Positions 47,247 to 55,227 of a DNA stretch of 64,000 nt are shown here, piece after piece. The DNA lies in NCBI RefSeq assembly GCF_014252015.1, contig NZ_CP059206.1, positions 248,001 through 312,000 on the forward strand, written 5' to 3'. The stretch is from Blattabacterium cuenoti. GTDB taxonomy: Bacteria; Bacteroidota; Bacteroidia; Flavobacteriales; Blattabacteriaceae. The notes beneath the pieces are model-generated. The model worked only from the letters and a program-made list of their open reading frames with translations, ran no database searches and had not been told where the DNA came from. The position numbers and the translations under genes are program-made. The stretch's first letter is position 1; each line of letters starts with the position of its first letter.

Positions 47247-47277
47247 TTTGAAAAAAAATGGTATATATTTACATTTT
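47247..47277 (+). promoter_or_regulatory. Candidate promoter of tRNA-Gln
   Basis: TTTG (47247-47250), 19 bases, then TACATTTT (47270-47277), which is one base off TAnnTTTG. The box ends 8 bases before the tRNA start at 47286. Confidence 0.45.
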
Positions 47278-47285
47278 TCATAGAT

Positions 47286-47356
47286 AGACCCGTTGTGTAA
47301 CGGTAGCACAGCAGATTTTGGTTCTGTTAGTTGGGGTTCGAGTCCCTACGGGTCTG
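47286..47356 (+). tRNA. tRNA-Gln (anticodon TTG)
   Basis: Cloverleaf: acceptor AGACCCG (47286-47292) pairs with CGGGTCT (47349-47355); D arm GTG/CAC; anticodon stem 47311-47315 with 47323-47327; loop TTTTGGT with anticodon TTG at 47318-47320; T arm TGGGG / CCCTA closing TTCGAGT. Discriminator base is G (47356). CCA is not encoded. It reads CAA (and CAG by wobble). Confidence 0.95.
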
Positions 47357-47409
47357 TTCCCTACCACATTGGTATAGTTTTTTGATTGGATTCTTTCTTT
47401 GAGAATAAA

Positions 47410-48813
47410 ATGAGTATTGGAATGAAAATAAAAAAAGAAAAAGTTTTATTAATAGCTTTTTTAAGTGTTTTGGCATATATCTTTATTCATTTATCCAAAT
47501 CCTTATTAGGATTAGATAAATCTGCTCTTTGCATATTAAGATGTTCCGTAATATCTCTTTTCATATTATATGCTTTTATGAAAAAAGATTTAACTACTTG
47601 GATTTTATTATCCATTATCATAGGAATAGAAATGGGATTGGATATCCCAAAATTTGCTATAGAACTCAGATTTTTATCTCAAATATTTTTGAGATTGATC
47701 AAGACTATCATTGCTCCAATATTATTTTCAACTCTAGTAGTTGGAATAGCAAGTCATTCTAATATTAAACAATTAGGTAGTATGGGATGGAAATCCCTGC
47801 TATATTTTGAAGTGGTGACAACTTTAGCTTTGTTTGTTGGTCTTATTGCTATTAATGTATCTCAAGCTGGAGTAGGCATTGTTATGCCTTCAGGAATAAC
47901 GGAACAACAATTACCCAAAGTAGAAAGTAGAACTTGGCAAGACACAATTCTTCATGTATTTCCGGAAAATTTTATAAAATCCATATATCATGGAGATGTA
48001 TTACCAATAGTAGTATTTTCCGTTATATTTGGTATATCCATGGTTTTCTTAGAAGATAAAAAACGGAGTCCTATATTGCAATTTGCAGAGAGTCTTTCAG
48101 AAATCATGTTTAAATTTACTAAAATTATCATGTATTTTGCTCCTATAGGAGTTGGGTCTGCCATTGCTTATACAGTGGGGCATATGGGTTTGGATATTTT
48201 ATATAATTTATTTCAATTATTACTAACTCTTTATATTGCTTTACTGATTTTTTTGATAGTTGTTTTACTTCCTATTCTTTTGTGGATTAAAGTTCCTTTA
48301 AAAGGTTTTGTCAAAGCATTAACTGAACCAGTATCACTTGCGTTTGCGACCACAAGTTCAGAATCCGCCTTACCTTTACTGATGGAAAATTTAGAAAAAT
48401 TAGGTGTTCCCAGAAAAATTATAGCTTTTGTGATTCCTACAGGTTATAGCTTTAACTTAGATGGGACTACTCTTTATTTATCTTTAGCTACTGTTTTTGT
48501 AGCACAAGCTTCTGGTATTCCTTTGAGTTTTAGTCAACAAATATTTATAGGACTGACGTTAATTTTAACGAGTAAAGGAGTTGCTGGAGTTCCTAGAGCG
48601 TCTTTAGTCATTCTTTTAGCTACTGTGGCTTCTTTTGGATTACCGACTTGGCCTATATTAGCTATTATAGGGATAGATGAATTAATGGATATGGCTAGGA
48701 CTACCGTAAATGTTATAGGTAATGGATTGGCTAGTTGTGTAATAGCTCGTTCTGAAGGAGAATTGGACGATAAAAAAATGTTGGATTATATCAAAAATGA
48801 AAATGATTTGTAA
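47410..48813 (+). CDS. Dicarboxylate/amino acid:cation symporter (GltP family)
   Basis: A 467-residue membrane protein from the ATG at 47410 (a TTG at 47386 would add 8 residues). About eight to ten helices, with the family motifs: AFATTSSESALPLLMENL (serine-rich hairpin, about 305-322), FVIPTGYSFNLDGTTLYLSLA (about 335-355) and GVAGVPRAS (second hairpin, about 387). It imports glutamate, aspartate or C4-dicarboxylates with Na+/H+. It could feed the symbiont with host-derived glutamate/aspartate. It ends in the same frame as mvaD, 18 bases before it. Confidence 0.88.
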   Translation: MSIGMKIKKEKVLLIAFLSVLAYIFIHLSKSLLGLDKSALCILRCSVISLFILYAFMKKDLTTWILLSIIIGIEMGLDIPKFAIELRFLSQIFLRLIKTIIAPILFSTLVVGIASHSNIKQLGSMGWKSLLYFEVVTTLALFVGLIAINVSQAGVGIVMPSGITEQQLPKVESRTWQDTILHVFPENFIKSIYHGDVLPIVVFSVIFGISMVFLEDKKRSPILQFAESLSEIMFKFTKIIMYFAPIGVGSAIAYTVGHMGLDILYNLFQLLLTLYIALLIFLIVVLLPILLWIKVPLKGFVKALTEPVSLAFATTSSESALPLLMENLEKLGVPRKIIAFVIPTGYSFNLDGTTLYLSLATVFVAQASGIPLSFSQQIFIGLTLILTSKGVAGVPRASLVILLATVASFGLPTWPILAIIGIDELMDMARTTVNVIGNGLASCVIARSEGELDDKKMLDYIKNENDL

Positions 48814-48831
48814 TTTAATTTTGAAAACCCA

Positions 48832-49881
48832 TTGTTTTTTTTCTATAAAAAAAAATATTCTATAGACTCAAATGGAGTAGTAACAAGGAAGAGTCATTCC
48901 AATATCGCTTTAATTAAATATTGGGGAAAACATAAGAATAAAATACAAATACCATTGAATTCATCTATTAGTTATTCTTTGGGAGAAGTATATACGGTTA
49001 CACGATTAATTTATCAAAAAAAAAAAAAAAGGAATTTATCTGTAAGAGTTTTTTTTTCAGGAAAAGAAAAAACTAGTTTTCTTCCAAAAATTTTAGAATT
49101 TTTTAATAGAATTTCATATTATTGTTCCTATTTACGAGATTATAATTTCATTATAGAAACTTATAATACTTTTCCACATAGTAGTGGAATAGCTTCTTCT
49201 GCTTCTTCCATGAGTGCTTTAGCTTTATGTATCATGGAAATAGAAAAAAAATTAGTATCTTCTTTAAAAGAAGATTTCTTTTTCAAAAAAGCTTCTTTTT
49301 TAGCTAGATTAGGTTCTGGAAGTGCTTGCAGATCTATTTATCCTGGACTTGTTGTTTGGGGATATCATCAATCTATAAAAGGAAGTAATAATTTTTATGC
49401 TACACCATATCCATATAAAGTACACTCCATTTTTACAAAAATAGAAGATACTATTTTAATCATAGATGATGAACCTAAAAAAATATTGAGTTCAAAAGGG
49501 CATCAATTAATGCATCATCATCCTTATGCTAGAGAGAGATTTAAATGTGCTAATAAAAATATGAATAAACTTATATCTATATTAAAAATAGGAGATTTCC
49601 AAGAATTTGGAGAGTTGATAGAACATGAAGCTCTAACTCTTCATGCCATGATCATGACCTCTAGTCCCTATTTTTTATGGATGAAACCAAATACTCTTAA
49701 AGTAATTCATACGGTATGGGATTTTAGAAAACAGAGCAAGAAAAATATCTATTTTACACTAGATGCAGGTGCCAATGTTCATCTTTTATATCCTGTTCAA
49801 GAAAAAACATCCATCCTAAAATGGATATATAGTGATTTATTTTCTTATTGTAAAAAAATTATAGAAAGTTTTTGTTTATAG
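48832..49881 (+). CDS. mvaD: Diphosphomevalonate decarboxylase
   Basis: A 349-residue GHMP-family enzyme: SNIALIKYWGK (about 23-33), NSSISYSLG, the ATP loop PHSSGIASSASSMSALAL (about 113-130), and YFTLDAGANVHLL with the catalytic Asp (about 306-318). It makes isopentenyl diphosphate, the last mevalonate-pathway step, and hence the polyprenyl carrier for cell wall synthesis. No ATG opens the frame; the only fitting start is TTG at 48832, 18 bases after the gltP-like stop in the same frame. It also contains an A15 run (49016-49030) that is in frame at the DNA level. Confidence 0.9.
   Translation: MFFFYKKKYSIDSNGVVTRKSHSNIALIKYWGKHKNKIQIPLNSSISYSLGEVYTVTRLIYQKKKKRNLSVRVFFSGKEKTSFLPKILEFFNRISYYCSYLRDYNFIIETYNTFPHSSGIASSASSMSALALCIMEIEKKLVSSLKEDFFFKKASFLARLGSGSACRSIYPGLVVWGYHQSIKGSNNFYATPYPYKVHSIFTKIEDTILIIDDEPKKILSSKGHQLMHHHPYARERFKCANKNMNKLISILKIGDFQEFGELIEHEALTLHAMIMTSSPYFLWMKPNTLKVIHTVWDFRKQSKKNIYFTLDAGANVHLLYPVQEKTSILKWIYSDLFSYCKKIIESFCL
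49016..49030 (+). repeat. A15 homopolymer inside mvaD
   Basis: Fifteen consecutive A encode part of a Gln-Lys-Lys-Lys-Lys-Arg stretch. It is the longest A-run I saw in the window and is in frame here, so any slippage of RNA polymerase would give mixed transcripts. Confidence 0.9.
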
Positions 49882-49905
49882 AATTTATAGAATTAATTAT
49901 CTTTG
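49871..49905 (+). promoter_or_regulatory. Promoter of tRNA-His (TTTG-N23-TATCTTTG)
   Basis: TTTG at 49871-49874 (inside the end of mvaD), 23 bases, then TATCTTTG at 49898-49905, which fits the Bacteroidetes consensus TTTG-N17-23-TAnnTTTG in both boxes; the tRNA starts 11 bases later. Confidence 0.6.
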
Positions 49906-49916
49906 TCCTTTGTTTT

Positions 49917-49992
49917 GGTGGACGTAGCTCAGTTGGTTTAGAGCATCAGATTGTGGTTCTGAGGGTCGCCGGTTCGAATCCGGTCGTCCACC
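49917..49992 (+). tRNA. tRNA-His (anticodon GTG)
   Basis: Cloverleaf: acceptor GTGGACG (49918-49924) pairs with CGTCCAC (49985-49991); D stem GCTC/GAGC; anticodon stem TCAGA/TCTGA, loop TTGTGGT with GTG at 49953-49955; T arm GCCGG/CCGGT around TTCGAAT. The extra 5' G (49917) opposite discriminator C (49992) is the tRNA-His identity feature. CCA is not encoded; a C-rich run follows. Confidence 0.96.
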
Positions 49993-50007
49993 CACCCCAC
50001 CTTATAA

Positions 50008-51201
50008 TTATTTTAATGCCTTTTTAATTCTTGTAAAGGCTTCTATGATTTTATTTTCTGATGAAGCGTAAGAAATACGTAAACATTCATTATCACCAAA
50101 AGCACTTCCACTAACGGTAGCTACTTGAGCTTTTTCAAGTAAAAATTCAGAAAATTCATCTGAATTTTGTATCGTTTTTCCATATAATTTTTTTCCAAAA
50201 AAATCTGAAACTTTTGGAAAAATATAAAAAGCACCATTTGGTTTAGAAAATTGAAATCCATCAATTTCTTTTATCAGATTCAAAACTAAATTTCTTCTTT
50301 TTTCAAACTCTTTGATCATATATTCTATTCTATCAGGATGAGCGGATAATGCAGTAATAGCAGCTATCTGTGCAATAGAATTGGCACAAGAAGTCATCTG
50401 ACCTTGTATTTTATCACAAGATTGAGCAATCCACTCTGGAGCTCCAATATATCCAATCCTCCAACCTGTCATTGAAAAAGCCTTAGATAATCCATTCACT
50501 GTGATAACTTGATGATGAATATCAGGAAATATAGCAATACTAGTATGTTTTTCTGAGTAACAAATATGTTCATAAATTTCATCAGCAATAATCATAATTT
50601 TTGGATGTTTTTTAAAAACATCCGCTAAATTTCTTAGTTCTTTATAAGAATAAACACTTCCTGTGGGATTAGAAGGAGTACTAAAAATAAATAATTTTGT
50701 TTTAGATGTAATAGCTTTTTCTAATTGTTCTGGATTAATCTTAAAATCGTTATTCATCGTTGTTGGAATTATAACAGGAGAAGATTCACAAATATTTACC
50801 ATTTGTAAATAACTAACCCAATAAGGAGCGGGAATAATAACTTCATCATCTTTATTAAGCAAAGATAAAAGAACATTCATTATAGCTTGTTTTGCTCCTG
50901 TAGAAACTACAATTTGAGAAGGTGTGTATTTCAAACGATTATCACGGTATAATTTTTCACATATTACTTTTTTAAGTTCTAAATATCCGGATACGGGAGT
51001 ATAATAATGATACCCTTCATCTATAGCTTTTTTTGCAGCGGATAAAACAAAATTAGGAGGATAAAAGTCGGGTTCTCCTAAACTCAAGTTTATAACGTCA
51101 TAACCTTTATTTTTTAATTCTCTAGCTTTAGCTGACATAGCTATGGTTTGTGAATAAGATATATTCTGTAAACGATGGGATAATCTATTTTTTTTCATCA
51201 T
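50008..51201 (-). CDS. aspC: Aspartate aminotransferase, class I
   Basis: A 397-residue PLP enzyme: NLSLGEPDFYPP (about 38-49), STGAKQAIMN, PAPYWVSY, FSTPSNPTGSVYS (about 174-186), ADEIYEHICYS, PLP-lysine NGLSKAFSMTGWRIGYIG (about 232-249) and ECLRISYASS with the substrate-binding Arg (about 375). Type Ib aspartate aminotransferases of this style may also use prephenate. Two adjacent ATGs (51201, 51198) are possible starts. Candidate promoter box at 51232-51239. Confidence 0.88.
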   Translation of the reverse strand: MMKKNRLSHRLQNISYSQTIAMSAKARELKNKGYDVINLSLGEPDFYPPNFVLSAAKKAIDEGYHYYTPVSGYLELKKVICEKLYRDNRLKYTPSQIVVSTGAKQAIMNVLLSLLNKDDEVIIPAPYWVSYLQMVNICESSPVIIPTTMNNDFKINPEQLEKAITSKTKLFIFSTPSNPTGSVYSYKELRNLADVFKKHPKIMIIADEIYEHICYSEKHTSIAIFPDIHHQVITVNGLSKAFSMTGWRIGYIGAPEWIAQSCDKIQGQMTSCANSIAQIAAITALSAHPDRIEYMIKEFEKRRNLVLNLIKEIDGFQFSKPNGAFYIFPKVSDFFGKKLYGKTIQNSDEFSEFLLEKAQVATVSGSAFGDNECLRISYASSENKIIEAFTRIKKALK

Positions 51202-51231
51202 AGATATTTATGAAACTATTTTAAATAATTA

Positions 51232-51239
51232 CAAATCTA
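51232..51239 (-). promoter_or_regulatory. Candidate -7 box for the aspartate aminotransferase gene
   Basis: Minus strand TAGATTTG matches TAnnTTTG and lies about 31 bases before the gene's ATG at 51201; it is two bases from the plus-strand rsmG box. Confidence 0.45.
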
Positions 51240-51241
51240 AA

Positions 51242-51249
51242 TAAATTTG
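51242..51249 (+). promoter_or_regulatory. Candidate -7 box for rsmG
   Basis: TAAATTTG matches TAnnTTTG, 23 bases before the rsmG ATG at 51273. The divergent aspC box lies immediately on its left, so the two promoters are back to back. Confidence 0.5.
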
Positions 51250-51272
51250 GTTATAAGTTTATTTATCCATTT

Positions 51273-51893
51273 ATGGAATTAATTAAAAAATATTTTCCAA
51301 ATCTATTGGATCAACAAATCTATAGATTATCTTTTTTAAAAAATTTATATGCGTATTGGAATACACATGTCAATTTAGTTTCTAGAAAAACATTTCACAA
51401 TTTTTATCAACAGCACGTCCTTTTTTGTTTAGGAATAGCTAAAGTATTTTCTTTTTATCCTGGATCATGTGTTATGGATTTAGGTACAGGAGGAGGATTC
51501 CCTGGAATTCCTTTATCCATAGTTTTTCCTCATACAAAATTTATATTAGTAGATTCTGTTAGAAAAAAAATTAAAATTATAGAACAAATTATATATAATC
51601 TTCATTTAAAAAATGTGCATCCTATTTGTATACGTGCAGAGAAACTAGAAAATAAATTTGATTTTGTGGTCACTAGAGCTGTAAACAAAATAAATATTAT
51701 CGATAATTGGATAAAAAATAAATTTAAATACAAATCTAATTCTCAAATAAAAAATGGAGCTTTATATTTAAAAGGAGGAAATCTTCATGATGAATTAAAA
51801 GAATTTCCTCATGCAATAGAATATCCTTTAAATCATTATTTTGAAGAACCATTTTTTATAACTAAAAAAGTTATTTGGATTTCCAACATTTAA
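51273..51893 (+). CDS. rsmG: 16S rRNA (guanine527-N7)-methyltransferase
   Basis: A 206-residue SAM methyltransferase of the GidB family: the NLVSRK segment near 30 and the SAM-binding core VMDLGTGGGFPGIPLSI (about 67-83), then RAEKLENKFDFVVTRAVNK (about 119-137) with the conserved Arg-Ala. It modifies G527 of 16S rRNA. The amidohydrolase gene follows 20 bases downstream. Confidence 0.94.
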   Translation: MELIKKYFPNLLDQQIYRLSFLKNLYAYWNTHVNLVSRKTFHNFYQQHVLFCLGIAKVFSFYPGSCVMDLGTGGGFPGIPLSIVFPHTKFILVDSVRKKIKIIEQIIYNLHLKNVHPICIRAEKLENKFDFVVTRAVNKINIIDNWIKNKFKYKSNSQIKNGALYLKGGNLHDELKEFPHAIEYPLNHYFEEPFFITKKVIWISNI

Positions 51894-51913
51894 TTTATAG
51901 AAACCGATTAAAC

Positions 51914-52873
51914 ATGAATCCTAAAAAAATTTTTGTAGAAAAAGTAAAAGAAAAAGGTGGCTGGGTCAATGCTCATGCTCACTTGGATAGAGCTTATACA
52001 CTTACAAAAAAAAATTTCAAATACTCTTATTATCCCATTCAAAAAAAATGGTATTTGGTTGATGAAATGAAACGTTTAGCTACAGAAGAGGATATTTATA
52101 TCCGTATGGAAAAAGCTTTAGAATATTTTTTAATGCAAGGAACACAAGCTTTATGCTCTTTTATTGATGTAGATGAAGTGATTGAAGATCGTGCCTTGAA
52201 AGCCGCTAAAAAATTGAAAAATAATTATGGAAATTCCATTCATATTTGTTTTGCCAATCAAGTTCTTAAAGGTGTATTGAATAAAAAATCAAAATATTGG
52301 TTCGATCAATCAATAGAATTTGTGGATATTATTGGTGGATTACCCGCTACAGATTATGGAAAAGAAGATGAACATCTAGATATTTTATTACAAACAGCTA
52401 AAAAAAAAGGAAAAATTGTGCATGTACATGTAGATCAATTTAATACTAACGAAGAAAAAGAAACTGAAAAATTAGCAAAGAAAACGATTGAGCATGGATT
52501 GCAAGGAAAAGTAGTAGCTATACACAGTATTTCTTTAGCCGCACATGATAGAAATTATCGTTATAAAATATACCAATTAATGAGAAAAGCTAATTTGATG
52601 GTAATATCTTGTCCCATTGCTTGGATTGATCATACCAGAAGTGAACGTTTAACTCCTAGCCATAATTCTATCACTCCAGTGGATGAAATGGTTCCTGAAG
52701 GAATTATAGTGGCTTTTGGTACAGATAATATTTGTGACATATATAAACCTTTTTCTGATGGAAATTTATGGATAGAACTACGAGTTATGTTGGAAGCTTG
52801 TCATTATTATGATATAGATCATTTGGTAAAAATTGCTACAATCAATGGATTAAAAGTATTAGGATTAGATTAG
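51914..52873 (+). CDS. Amidohydrolase family protein (cytosine deaminase-like fold)
   Basis: A 319-residue protein from the ATG at 51914. The metal ligand motifs of the amidohydrolase superfamily are visible: HAHLD (about 18-22), HVHVDQF (about 176-182), HSISLA (about 212-217) and GTDNICD (about 283-289). The HVHVDQ segment resembles the substrate/metal region of cytosine-deaminase-like members; the substrate cannot be assigned. A related gene is, from memory, conserved in flavobacterial genomes. It follows rsmG and ends 12 bases before convergent lysS. Confidence 0.75.
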   Translation: MNPKKIFVEKVKEKGGWVNAHAHLDRAYTLTKKNFKYSYYPIQKKWYLVDEMKRLATEEDIYIRMEKALEYFLMQGTQALCSFIDVDEVIEDRALKAAKKLKNNYGNSIHICFANQVLKGVLNKKSKYWFDQSIEFVDIIGGLPATDYGKEDEHLDILLQTAKKKGKIVHVHVDQFNTNEEKETEKLAKKTIEHGLQGKVVAIHSISLAAHDRNYRYKIYQLMRKANLMVISCPIAWIDHTRSERLTPSHNSITPVDEMVPEGIIVAFGTDNICDIYKPFSDGNLWIELRVMLEACHYYDIDHLVKIATINGLKVLGLD

Positions 52874-52885
52874 GATAGAAATAAT

Positions 52886-54400
52886 TTATTTTTTACCTCC
52901 TTTTTCTGGACGCATTTGTGGGAAAAACAGAACTTCTTGAATCGATTTTGTTTTAGTAAGTAACATCACTAAACGATCTATTCCTACTCCAATCCCTGCA
53001 GTGGGAGGCATCCCAAATTCTAAAGCACGTATAAAATCTTTATCAATAGATATGGATTCGTCTTTTGTGTTTTTTTCGGATAACTTCATTTGTTCTCGTA
53101 AACGATCAAGTTGATCGATAGGATCATTAAGTTCTGAATAAGCATTAGCAATTTCTTGTCCATTTATAATGAGTTCAAAACGTTCTGATAAATTTTTTTT
53201 ATAACGATGTTTTTTGCTTAAAGGACACATTTCTAAAGGGTAATCAATAATAAAAGTAGGATGAATGTAATTTTTTTCGCATCTTTCCTCAAAAATATTC
53301 TCAATAAGTTTAGCTTTACTCATTTTTATATTTTCTTCTATATGCAATTTTTTACAAACTTTTCTTAACTCTTCCAACCCCATTCCTTGAATATCAAATC
53401 CAGTATATTTTTTAATAGAATCCAATATGGGGATACGAGGAAAAGGAGTTTGAAAATTAATATGATTATTTTCTTTTTTTTGAAATTTATAATAGATCCA
53501 TTTTATCAATTTTTCTGTAAAATTCATCATCCAGTAATAATCTTTATAAGCGACATAAAGTTCTAATACAGTAAATTCTGGATTATGGATCCGATCCATT
53601 CCCTCATTTCTAAAATTTCTAGAAAATTCATATACAGCGTGAAATCCACCAATGATCAATCTTTTCAAATAAAGTTCATTAGCGATCCGTAAATACAATG
53701 GAATACCCAATGTATTATGATATGTTTCAAAAGGACGAGCTATAGCCCCTCCAGGAATGGATTGTAGAATAGGAGTCTCTACTTCGAGATATCCTTTATC
53801 ATCCAAAAAATTTCTGATTTTTTGGATGATACGAGTACGTTTTAAAAAAATATCTTTTATATGATCATTAACAATAAGATCTACATAACGCATACGATAA
53901 CGTTGTTCTGTATTGGAAAAAGCATCATATGTTTTTTTATTTTTATCCACTTTTACTTGTGGTAAGGGTCGTATAGATTTGGATAATAAAGTTAACATAT
54001 GAACATGTATAGTCATTTCATTCATTTTTGTCTTAAATAAAATGCCTTTTATTCCAATAATATCTCCTATATCTATAAGTTTTTTTAAAAAAATATTGTA
54101 TATATCTTCTTTTTTTATTTTTATTTGATCAGAAGATAAAAATAAATGATCTTGAGTAAAATATATTTGCATATAACCCGTATGATCTTTAATCTCTCCA
54201 AAGGAAGCTTTTCCTAAAATACGCAAACGCATTAACCGTCCAGCTATGCTTATCGTTTCTTTTTCTGTAAAATTTTTTTGTATATTACAAATAGTAGTGG
54301 TTACTATATATTCTTCTGATGGATAAGGATTGATTCCCAATAATTTCAGTTGATCTAGTTTTTTTCTTCGTATAATTTGTTGTTCTGATAAATAGGTCAT
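52886..54400 (-). CDS. lysS: Lysine--tRNA ligase (class II)
   Basis: I start at the ATG at 54400 (504 residues, MTYLSEQQIIRRKKL), which matches family N-termini; an ATG at 54427 would add nine residues. An OB-fold anticodon domain precedes the class II core: EVETPILQSIPGGAIARPFETYHN (motif 1 region, about 205-228), YEFSRNFRNEGMDRIHNPEF (motif 2, about 258-277), NGQEIANAYSELNDP (about 411) and AGIGVGIDRLVMLL (motif 3, about 471-484). It charges tRNA-Lys. Predicted promoter box at 54460-54467. Confidence 0.95.
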   Translation of the reverse strand: MTYLSEQQIIRRKKLDQLKLLGINPYPSEEYIVTTTICNIQKNFTEKETISIAGRLMRLRILGKASFGEIKDHTGYMQIYFTQDHLFLSSDQIKIKKEDIYNIFLKKLIDIGDIIGIKGILFKTKMNEMTIHVHMLTLLSKSIRPLPQVKVDKNKKTYDAFSNTEQRYRMRYVDLIVNDHIKDIFLKRTRIIQKIRNFLDDKGYLEVETPILQSIPGGAIARPFETYHNTLGIPLYLRIANELYLKRLIIGGFHAVYEFSRNFRNEGMDRIHNPEFTVLELYVAYKDYYWMMNFTEKLIKWIYYKFQKKENNHINFQTPFPRIPILDSIKKYTGFDIQGMGLEELRKVCKKLHIEENIKMSKAKLIENIFEERCEKNYIHPTFIIDYPLEMCPLSKKHRYKKNLSERFELIINGQEIANAYSELNDPIDQLDRLREQMKLSEKNTKDESISIDKDFIRALEFGMPPTAGIGVGIDRLVMLLTKTKSIQEVLFFPQMRPEKGGKK

Positions 54401-54459
54401 AGACTGATTTGTGTGGATGTCCCCCATATAAAACTAACGAATTGAATAAAACGAAGGTA

Positions 54460-54467
54460 CAAAGGTA
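54460..54467 (-). promoter_or_regulatory. Candidate -7 box for lysS
   Basis: Minus strand TACCTTTG, TAnnTTTG consensus, 60 bases before the chosen lysS ATG. It overlaps by two bases the divergent lipB box at 54466-54473. Confidence 0.5.
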
Positions 54468-54473
54468 CATTTG
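54466..54473 (+). promoter_or_regulatory. Candidate -7 box for lipB
   Basis: TACATTTG, TAnnTTTG consensus, about 32 bases before the lipB ATG at 54505. It overlaps the oppositely oriented lysS box, so the two promoters cannot both be occupied at once. Confidence 0.5.
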
Positions 54474-54504
54474 TTTTTTTTATTATATAAATTTTTCAAA
54501 GACT

Positions 54505-55227
54505 ATGAAAAAAAAAATACTTTTTTTCGAAGATTTAGGAAAAAAAGAATATCAAGAAACTTGGAAATATCAGAAAAGATTATTTGATGATGTCATACAA
54601 AAAAAAGTCAATAAGATCCATTCTAAAAAAGCTGGATATTTTCTATTTGTAGAACACCCCCATGTATATACTATAGGTAAAAATGGTAAAAAAGATAAAC
54701 ATTTGTTGATTTCGTCAGATTTTTTAAAAAAAATAAATGTTTCTTTTTATCAAACAGATAGAGGAGGTGATATCACTTACCATGGACCTGGACAGTTGAT
54801 AGGATATCCCATTCTAAATATGGATTATTTTTTTACGGATATTCATAAATATCTACGTCTCCTAGAAGAAGTGATCATTCATTTCTTATGGAAAAATTAT
54901 GAAATCAAGGGAGAACGAAAAAAAGGAAAAACAGGAGTTTGGTTGAATGTAAAAAACGGAAAATCCAGAAAAATATGTGCAATAGGAATTAGAATGAGTC
55001 GTTGGGTTACTATGCATGGATTTGCTTTAAATATCAATACAGACTTACAGTATTTCAATCATATTATTCCTTGTGGAATTTATAATCAAGAAGTAACTTC
55101 TTTAAAAAAAGAATTGAAAAAAAATGATATCTCTTTTCAAGAGGTTAAACGTATGGTAAAAAAATCTTTTCAAGAAATTTTCGATGTAGAATTCATTAAC
55201 ATGCCTAAAAAAGAATTGGATTTTTAA
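54505..55227 (+). CDS. lipB: Octanoyl-[acyl-carrier-protein]:protein octanoyltransferase
   Basis: A 240-residue LipB from the ATG at 54505 (an upstream frame to 54409 overlaps lysS and is unlikely). Motifs: FVEHPHVYTIGKNG (about 49-62), the conserved DRGGDITYHGPGQLIGYPI (about 87-105), KICAIGIRMSRWVTMHGFALNI (about 155-176), and PCGI with the catalytic Cys (about 190-193). It starts lipoate attachment to enzyme complexes such as pyruvate dehydrogenase. Its stop shares TTAA with mtaB. Confidence 0.93.
   Translation: MKKKILFFEDLGKKEYQETWKYQKRLFDDVIQKKVNKIHSKKAGYFLFVEHPHVYTIGKNGKKDKHLLISSDFLKKINVSFYQTDRGGDITYHGPGQLIGYPILNMDYFFTDIHKYLRLLEEVIIHFLWKNYEIKGERKKGKTGVWLNVKNGKSRKICAIGIRMSRWVTMHGFALNINTDLQYFNHIIPCGIYNQEVTSLKKELKKNDISFQEVKRMVKKSFQEIFDVEFINMPKKELDF

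Noticed and set aside
47386..48831. A translational fusion of the gltP-like transporter with mvaD
   Set aside because: They share a frame but are separated by a stop, and both are full-length compared with their families; readthrough remains only a side hypothesis.
49993..50003. C-rich run after tRNA-His as a terminator or attachment site
   Set aside because: No inverted repeat or integrase gene is near; it merely resembles the C-rich run at 31298-31308.
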